Below, one piece after another: positions 5,422 to 9,885 of a stretch of 9,885 bases of DNA. Within the stretch, counting starts at the first letter, position 1, and the number at the start of each line of letters is the position of its first letter. The translations under genes were made by a program, and so were the position numbers. The notes beneath the pieces are model-generated. The model was given only the letters and a program-made list of their open reading frames with translations. It was not told where the DNA came from and searched no databases. Source of the DNA: an uncultured Ellagibacter sp. (lineage in GTDB: Bacteria > Actinomycetota > Coriobacteriia > Coriobacteriales > Eggerthellaceae); NCBI RefSeq assembly GCF_934617235.1, contig NZ_CAKTTZ010000063.1, forward strand, positions 1 to 9,885. The letters run 5' to 3'.

Positions 5422-6261
5422 ATGCCGATTATCAGATTGGGCCAGGCGAGCGGCGAAGAAGCCGAGAGAGACGGGGAGCTATCCCTGTTCACGCGCACGG
5501 CCGATGTGGAACTGCGCGAAAGAGGGCTGTTCATTGGCGAATCGCTTAAGGTGATCGAGCGGGCGATGGCTGCGGGTGCCACTTCGCGCGCGATGCTCCT
5601 TTCGGAAAAACTGCTTGAAGAGACGATGCCCGCCATCGAACGCGCGCTTGCGGCGGATGCCTCGACGCCAATTTATGTCGCACCCAAAGCGGTTTTTAAG
5701 GAAATCACCGGGTATCAGGTGGTCAGAAGTGCGCTTGCCATATTCGAGCGCCCCGCTTTGCCGAGTGTGGCCGAGTTGCTTGCTGGCACAAAGACTCGCC
5801 GCGTGGCAGTCCTTGAAGACATCGGGAACTCAACCAACATCGGGGCGATATTCCGGTCGGCTGCCGCGCTCGGGGTCGATGCGGTGCTCGTGACCCCGTC
5901 GTGCCACGACCCGCTGTTTCGCCGTGCGGCTCGCGTATCGATGGGGACGGTATTCCAGGTTCCCTGGACGCGCATCGGGAACGTCCGGGCCTGGGCGGGG
6001 GAGGGCATAGCACTCCTTCATGACCTGGGGTTCAAGGTCGCGGCGATGGCTCTGTCCGACGATTCGATCCCGCTTGACGATGAGGGTCTGCGAACGTGTG
6101 AGAAACTCGCAATCGTCCTTGGGACGGAGGGCGAAGGATTGGCGCAAGCCACGATTGACGCAAGCGACTACACGGTAAAGATTCCCATGGCTCACGACGT
6201 CGACTCCTTGAATGTTGCTGCGGCCAGTGCCGTTGCCTTCTGGGAGTTGCGCGTGCGGTAA
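5422..6261 (+). CDS. TrmH/SpoU-family RNA 2'-O-methyltransferase
   Basis: A 279-residue SPOUT-class enzyme that should transfer a methyl group from SAM to a ribose 2'-OH of tRNA or rRNA. The N-terminal region of about 120 residues (RERGLFIGESLKVIERA) resembles the substrate-binding domain of RlmB/TrmH relatives. The trefoil-knot catalytic domain follows. Motif 1 is LEDIGNSTNIGAIFRSAAALG (N139, R145), motif 2 is VLGTEGEGL (233-240), and motif 3 is IPMAHDVDSLNVAAASAV (254-271). The ribosome site GGGAG lies about 10 bases before the ATG. The 21-base gap to the patatin gene implies co-transcription from the leaderless promoter, although the pairing has no obvious functional logic. The target nucleotide cannot be predicted, so no symbol is given. 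Confidence 0.9.
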   Translation: MPIIRLGQASGEEAERDGELSLFTRTADVELRERGLFIGESLKVIERAMAAGATSRAMLLSEKLLEETMPAIERALAADASTPIYVAPKAVFKEITGYQVVRSALAIFERPALPSVAELLAGTKTRRVAVLEDIGNSTNIGAIFRSAAALGVDAVLVTPSCHDPLFRRAARVSMGTVFQVPWTRIGNVRAWAGEGIALLHDLGFKVAAMALSDDSIPLDDEGLRTCEKLAIVLGTEGEGLAQATIDASDYTVKIPMAHDVDSLNVAAASAVAFWELRVR

Positions 6262-6302
6262 TTCCGCTCCGAGTTTGGGACGTGGGTCGGGTGATTTGTC
6301 CC

Positions 6303-6329
6303 GCTTGCCGCTTCTCGGGAGCGGCAAGC
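6303..6329. terminator. Strong hairpin without T-tract between convergent genes
   Basis: GCTTGCCGCT (6303-6312) pairs perfectly with AGCGGCAAGC (6320-6329). Two further pairs close a 3-base TCG loop, giving a 12-bp stem. It lies 41 bases after the TrmH-family stop and 50 bases before the end of the convergent elp3 gene. Neither side has a run of T's, so it is not a classical intrinsic terminator. It may act as a bidirectional U-less terminator or as an mRNA 3'-end stabiliser. Confidence 0.5.
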
Positions 6330-6379
6330 ACTTCTGACGGAAGGGGCATTAAGAACGCACAGCCGTGCGCCTTGCGAAA

Positions 6380-8341
6380 TCAGAGCTTCTTTTGCTGATA
6401 GAGGCCGTGTTGCTCGAAACCAAGGCTCGCGTAGTACTCGCGCGTTCCTACGGCGCTGATGACGTTGATGCGCTCATAGCCTGCCTCTCTCGCAATGTCG
6501 CATGCCCGCGCGACGAGCTTGCGTCCCAGTCCCGTATGCTGCGCGCCCGTGCTCGCGTGTCCGAGTGCGGCGACGGCGCCGTACACATGTACTTCGCGGA
6601 TCATGGCCTCGCCTGCTGATAAGGGGAAAGAGGCTCGGGCGGGGGCTTCTCTTTGCTCATCAGCGTTTGCCAGCGCAATATCGCGTTCGGCCTGGCTGGA
6701 GGCGTCATCTCTTTCGGTCGGCATTGCCTCGCGTCCCGCCGAGCCGAACGATTCGCGCCCTCTTTCCGCTTCCGTGCGCGCACCCGCGATAGCGTCGGTT
6801 TTCGGGAGCGACAAGCGCAAGAATCCCGCGATTTTCCCGTCGGGTGTCACCCATTGCAGGAAGCGCTCGCTTGACACGGTGGTCTCGTAGGGGAACTCGG
6901 CGAGCGCAAGGTCGCTCAGGTCGGCGCCTCGTGTGCCGATCTCGCGCGTCCTGATTTCGGCTACCGCGGCCCCGCGACGCACCAGCTCTTCGTCGACCAT
7001 CTGGCGCAGGTTCACCTTCTTGTTTCCCGTCATGATGTCGTGCGAGGAAATATCGCGGATCATGCGCGACACGCGTACATAGGGGGGCGTGGCCTGCATG
7101 TTCGCGACCAGCACGTCGATGAGCTCCTCTTCAGTGTAAGGCTTCCACGTGCCGTCTCGCCAGTGCGCCACAAGCCCCGTGCCATCGACGAGTGCGCAAG
7201 GGTACATCTTCACCTCGTCGGGGAGGAACCGCCCGTCGGTCACGAGAGTGCGATACCCTTCGACGTCGCGTTTCGGGGTGGCCCCGTAAAGGTTCGCCAT
7301 GAAGTGCGCATGGATTTTGAAGCCGAACAGCCGGGCGAGCTCGAAGGCCCGGGCGATGCGATCAAGGGAGATGCGGCGCAGGTTCGCATCGAGTATCTGC
7401 TGGTCAAGGCTTTGGATGCCGATTTGCACCTTCGTCGCGCCCAGGGCACGCATTTCGGTGAGCGCAAAGGGGGTGATGCAGTCGGGGCGCGTCTCGATGA
7501 CGAGCCCTACCGAGCGGTGTGCCGCCTGCACGTTGCGCGCGTGTTCGCGGGAAACGTCGGAAAGCGTTGTCGTCTGGCGGGTGCTCGCCTGCCGCCAGCC
7601 CTCGTCGGCGCCGTAGAGATCGCGAACCGCCTGGTTGTAGGTGAGCTCGCCGCAAGTGACCCGCGCTTGCTCGTCGCGGGAGAATGCGGCAAGGTCGTCT
7701 CGCTCGCTTTTGATGTTGCAACGCTCGTAGAAGGCGCGGCGTTCGGCGATGCTCGCGTGTTGCGCTTCCGCGTCCGCTGCCTCGTTTAGGGCCCGAAAGA
7801 GTTCACGCATGAACCAGAATCGGTACTCGCGCGGGTAATCCGTCCAGGTGCCGCCAAGAACGATGAGCTCCACCTTGTCGGTTGTGTGCCCCATGTCGGC
7901 GAGCGTTCGCAGCCGCAGCGCGACCTGAAGATAAGGGTCGAACCAATTGCGCTCGGCGCGTTGGCAGGCAGGCTCGTCGGTCAGATAGCTTTTCGGCATG
8001 CGTATATCGTTTGGGCAGTAGAGGCAAGCGCTTGCGCAGGGCCACGGCTTGGTGAGTACCGTGACGGTTGCCACGCCCGATGCGGTGCGCATGGGTTTCA
8101 TCCTCAGGGTGCGCACGAGAAGCGCCTCGAGTGCGTCGTCGATGTTCCAGCTGCGCCACAAGTCGGGGTCGGTTTCCTTCACCTGCTGGTAGAAGGGGAG
8201 AAGCTTCTTCTTCGCAATCGCACGCACCGGGCCGCGCAGCTCCCGATTACGCGCACGGATGATCCGGTCGAGCGCGTTTGGGTCGAGCGGCTGGCCCTGT
8301 TCTTTCAGGGTTGACAGTATGATTTCGAGAGTTTTCTGCAT
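6380..8341 (-). CDS. elp3: Elp3-family tRNA uridine(34) acetyltransferase (radical SAM-GNAT)
   Basis: A 653-residue Elp3 homologue. Elp3 uses a 4Fe-4S cluster, SAM and acetyl-CoA to build the cm5 group on U34 of tRNA. Residue numbers here count from the ATG at 8350. An N-terminal basic tRNA-binding part (RNRELRGPVRAIAKKK) precedes the radical SAM cluster loop KPWPCASACLYCPND (C105, C109, C112) and the Elp3-typical KSYLTDEPA. VELIVLGGTWTDYP, VGLVIETRPDCIT, VQIGIQSLDQQIL, EVKMYPCALVDGTGL and VNLRQMVDEEL follow. The C-terminal GNAT domain (about 587-656) has the acetyl-CoA loop QHTGLGRKL and ends YYASLGFEQHGLYQQKKL. The family is usually near 550 residues. The excess is mainly a charged insert at about 518-586. 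The start at 8341 is chosen because TACAAT lies 7 bases upstream and no ribosome site exists; ATG at 8350 is the alternative. It is divergent from a Trm9-like gene. No other Elongator subunits are in the window. Confidence 0.92.
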   Translation of the reverse strand: MQKTLEIILSTLKEQGQPLDPNALDRIIRARNRELRGPVRAIAKKKLLPFYQQVKETDPDLWRSWNIDDALEALLVRTLRMKPMRTASGVATVTVLTKPWPCASACLYCPNDIRMPKSYLTDEPACQRAERNWFDPYLQVALRLRTLADMGHTTDKVELIVLGGTWTDYPREYRFWFMRELFRALNEAADAEAQHASIAERRAFYERCNIKSERDDLAAFSRDEQARVTCGELTYNQAVRDLYGADEGWRQASTRQTTTLSDVSREHARNVQAAHRSVGLVIETRPDCITPFALTEMRALGATKVQIGIQSLDQQILDANLRRISLDRIARAFELARLFGFKIHAHFMANLYGATPKRDVEGYRTLVTDGRFLPDEVKMYPCALVDGTGLVAHWRDGTWKPYTEEELIDVLVANMQATPPYVRVSRMIRDISSHDIMTGNKKVNLRQMVDEELVRRGAAVAEIRTREIGTRGADLSDLALAEFPYETTVSSERFLQWVTPDGKIAGFLRLSLPKTDAIAGARTEAERGRESFGSAGREAMPTERDDASSQAERDIALANADEQREAPARASFPLSAGEAMIREVHVYGAVAALGHASTGAQHTGLGRKLVARACDIAREAGYERINVISAVGTREYYASLGFEQHGLYQQKKL

Positions 8342-8348
8342 AAGCGGC

Positions 8349-8354
8349 ATTGTA
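8349..8354 (-). promoter_or_regulatory. Putative -10 box of elp3, leaderless geometry
   Basis: TACAAT on the minus strand (five of six consensus bases) is followed by the 7 bases GCCGCTT and then the ATG at 8341. This is the same spacing as the TATAAT of the patatin operon. TATAGC at 8361-8356 is an alternative box that would suit the ATG at 8350. No clear -35 box is visible in the GC-rich upstream sequence. Confidence 0.45.
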
Positions 8355-8425
8355 CGCTATACGGTCCCTGCGCGCGTTGGCGGAACGTCGACTCGCTGCG
8401 GGCGGCGCGCCGAGGCGCGAGGCGA

Positions 8426-8431
8426 TACAAT
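8426..8431 (+). promoter_or_regulatory. Putative -10 box of the Trm9-like gene
   Basis: TACAAT on the plus strand is followed after 7 bases by an ATG (8439) that opens a five-codon frame (MPYEY, stop 8454-8456). The methyltransferase ATG (8446) lies 7 bases further, in another frame. No -35 box and no ribosome site are seen. The transcript would have a leader of about 8 bases or none. Confidence 0.4.
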
Positions 8432-8445
8432 GCACGGGATGCCTT

Positions 8446-9234
8446 ATGAATATTGAGACTGCTCGAAAATTGCGCGACATAACCTCGTCCTTCTATCGCG
8501 AAAACGCTTCGTCGTTCTCGTCGACTCGTCATACCTCGTGGGCGGGCTGGTCGCGCTGCCTCGATGCGATGGGGTTCGATACCGCTTCCGTCGCCGGTCA
8601 GTCATACCGCAAGGCGCTTTGTGTTCTCGATGTGGCGTGCGGCAACGGGCGATTTTTCCGCTTTCTGCAGGGGGCGCTGCCTGACGCAGAGGTCGAATAC
8701 TTCGCGGTCGACGATTGCGAGCAGCTTGCGCTCGAGGGGCTTGCGAGCGACGCCGACAACGTGGCTTTCCAGAAGCTCGATGTTGTAAGCCGCCTGATAG
8801 AAGGCTCAATCGAGCATGCGATCGAAGCGCCACCCGTCGATATTGCGGTGTGCTTCGGGTTCTTTCATCACGTCCCTGGCTCTAAGGCTCGGACGGCTCT
8901 GCTGCGGACGCTCGTCGATAGCGTATGCCCCGGCGGGTATGTTGCGGTGTCGCTCTGGCAGTTCGCAAAAAGTCCCGAGCTCGCGGCGAAGGCGGTCGAG
9001 ACGACAGCAAAAGCCCGCGCTGAGTTTGGGCTGCCCGTGCTCGATAAGGGCGATTACCTGCTTGGATGGCAGAACAGACCGCACGCGTACCGATACTGTC
9101 ACACCTTCTCGGATGAGGAGGTGGTCCGTCTTGTGTGCGCTGTTAGCGACAAGGCGCAGCTCGTCGCGCGGTTCGAAGCGGACGGCCGGACGGGTGCTTT
9201 GAACAGCTACCTTGTGTTTCGCCGCCGGGTCTAG
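8446..9234 (+). CDS. Trm9/ABH8-like class I SAM methyltransferase
   Basis: A 262-residue Rossmann-fold methyltransferase starting MNIETARKLRD. The N-terminus FYRENASSFSSTRHTSWAGW (17-36) matches the start seen in Trm9-type enzymes, with the STR and W-x2-W pattern. Motif I is VLDVACGNGRF (60-70), with the SAM-ribose acidic residue near D89-D90 (YFAVDDCEQL). The Trm9-like segment CFGFFHHVPGSKARTALLRTL lies at 136-156, CPGGYVAVSLWQF at 161-173, and YRYCHTFSDEEVVRLV at 215-230, comparable to RYYHxFxxGEL in Trm9/ABH8. The C-terminus is GALNSYLVFRRRV. Trm9 methylates cm5U34 of tRNA to mcm5U34, with Trm112 as partner in eukaryotes. The divergent neighbour is Elp3, which makes cm5U34, so the context supports the same step. 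A longer frame from 8350 is possible but would cover the elp3 promoter and start codon. If not Trm9-like, it is a generic small-molecule or RNA methyltransferase. Confidence 0.8.
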   Translation: MNIETARKLRDITSSFYRENASSFSSTRHTSWAGWSRCLDAMGFDTASVAGQSYRKALCVLDVACGNGRFFRFLQGALPDAEVEYFAVDDCEQLALEGLASDADNVAFQKLDVVSRLIEGSIEHAIEAPPVDIAVCFGFFHHVPGSKARTALLRTLVDSVCPGGYVAVSLWQFAKSPELAAKAVETTAKARAEFGLPVLDKGDYLLGWQNRPHAYRYCHTFSDEEVVRLVCAVSDKAQLVARFEADGRTGALNSYLVFRRRV

Positions 9235-9885
9235 TCACCGTTCTGTCCCCTTTGCTCCGCGGTCAATAGCGTACCTGTCGGCAGCGGCGCCACCGCGCTT
9301 GTCGCCAAGCTGGATTGCCACGACGGAAGCGAAGATGAGCACGAACCCCAGCGCCATTCTCGGCGTGAGCGTCTCGCCGAAGAACGCGACGCTGAACAGG
9401 GCGCAGAACACGCTCTCGAGCGAGCAGAGCAGACCTGCCTCGGAAGGGGACACATGGGCCTGCGCCATATTCTGAGCCACGGCTCCGAAGGCCGCCGAGA
9501 GGATGGAAACGTATGCCATGGCGCCGATGAACTCGGGTGTGGTCACCTGCGCCGCTGTAGGCATGGGCTGCGTGGTCAGGGCGAGCAGCAGAGCCAGGAT
9601 GCCGCTGGTAAACTGCTGGACGACGGTGGTGGTCAGGATATCGTTGTCGCGCATGACCATCCCGATGATCACGATTTCGGCGCCGTAGAGGAATGCCGAG
9701 AGAATGCTGATGCCGTCTCCTAGGCTGATGGAGAAGCCGTCGGTCAGCGATACCATCCCGATGCCGGTGGCGCATATTGCCGCGGCGAGAAACACCTTGG
9801 CGGGAGGGCGGCGGCGGGAGACTACCCACCAGATGAACGGCACGGTTAGGCAATAGCACGCGCTCAAAAAGGCGTTCTTCGAGGG
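9235..9885 (-). CDS. DMT-superfamily (EamA) transporter, 3' part, runs off the right edge
   Basis: The frame is open to the window edge, reading PSKNAFLSACYCLTVPFIWW inward. This matches the loop and helix that in EamA proteins follow the first few membrane segments, so the N-terminal part lies beyond 9885. About 217 residues with roughly seven membrane segments are present. The second EamA repeat starts near GDGISILSAFLYGAEIVIIG, and the family-typical end QAHVSPSEAGLLCSLESVFCALFSVAFFGETLTPRMALGFVLIFASVVAIQ is clear. Such proteins export or import small metabolites such as amino acids across the cytoplasmic membrane; the substrate is unknown. The TTG at 9867 is an internal leucine, not a start. 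The stop codon (9237-9235) directly abuts the stop of the convergent methyltransferase gene, with no terminator between them. Confidence 0.9.
   Translation of the reverse strand, partial: PSKNAFLSACYCLTVPFIWWVVSRRRPPAKVFLAAAICATGIGMVSLTDGFSISLGDGISILSAFLYGAEIVIIGMVMRDNDILTTTVVQQFTSGILALLLALTTQPMPTAAQVTTPEFIGAMAYVSILSAAFGAVAQNMAQAHVSPSEAGLLCSLESVFCALFSVAFFGETLTPRMALGFVLIFASVVAIQLGDKRGGAAADRYAIDRGAKGTER

Noticed and set aside
5830..6349. 165-residue minus-strand open frame opposite the TrmH-family gene
   Set aside because: It is an antisense shadow of a gene with all three SPOUT motifs, and has a Pro/Arg-rich composition.
7040..7789. 249-residue plus-strand open frame
   Set aside because: It lies antisense inside the radical SAM core of elp3, which has unmistakable family motifs. 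The frame is open only because of high GC content.
8350..8445. 32-residue N-terminal extension of the Trm9-like protein from the ATG at 8350
   Set aside because: It would overlap the elp3 start and both putative promoters. Its Arg/Ala-rich peptide does not resemble Trm9 N-termini, and the -10 box at 8426 lies within it.
1..9885. CRISPR array, insertion sequence, attachment site or defence system
   Set aside because: No direct-repeat arrays, terminal inverted repeats, transposase or integrase frames, or defence-type domains are visible on either strand.

Overview
The window looks like chromosomal DNA from a GC-rich actinobacterium of the Coriobacteriia/Eggerthellaceae type. This placement is an inference from codon choice, from leaderless-looking promoters and from the gene mix; no marker gene settles it. 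There is no sign of an insertion sequence, integrase, phage module or CRISPR array.

Left part (1-3361). The tail of an unidentified plus-strand gene ends in a hairpin shared with a minus-strand cation diffusion facilitator (CDF) metal exporter. The exporter is preceded by a 311-base gap that is fully explained: a sigma70-type promoter, a four-way-junction RNA matching the NiCo (Ni2+/Co2+) riboswitch, and an intrinsic terminator whose 5' arm is also part of the aptamer. Further right, on the same strand, are an aminopeptidase C (PepC, bleomycin hydrolase family) and a 77-residue glutaredoxin-like CxxC protein with its own strong terminator.

Middle part (3337-6330). On the plus strand lie a membrane protein with a long Ser/Gly-rich tail, a YjjU-like patatin phospholipase transcribed from a perfect TATAAT that appears to give a leaderless mRNA, and, 21 bases further on, a TrmH/SpoU-family RNA 2'-O-methyltransferase. 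A strong hairpin without a T-tract separates this operon from the convergent gene to its right.

Right part (6380-9885). A bacterial Elp3 (radical SAM plus GNAT acetyltransferase) on the minus strand stands back to back with a plus-strand methyltransferase whose motifs resemble Trm9/ABH8. In eukaryotes Elongator (Elp3) makes cm5U34 on tRNA and Trm9 methylates it to mcm5U34. The divergent pair, about 100 bases apart, therefore suggests a compact bacterial wobble-uridine pathway. With the TrmH-family enzyme, the right half may hold three RNA-modification enzymes. The window ends inside a DMT/EamA transporter on the minus strand whose stop codon directly abuts the stop codon of the methyltransferase.

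The two most interesting items are the riboswitch-controlled metal exporter and the Elp3/Trm9-like pair.
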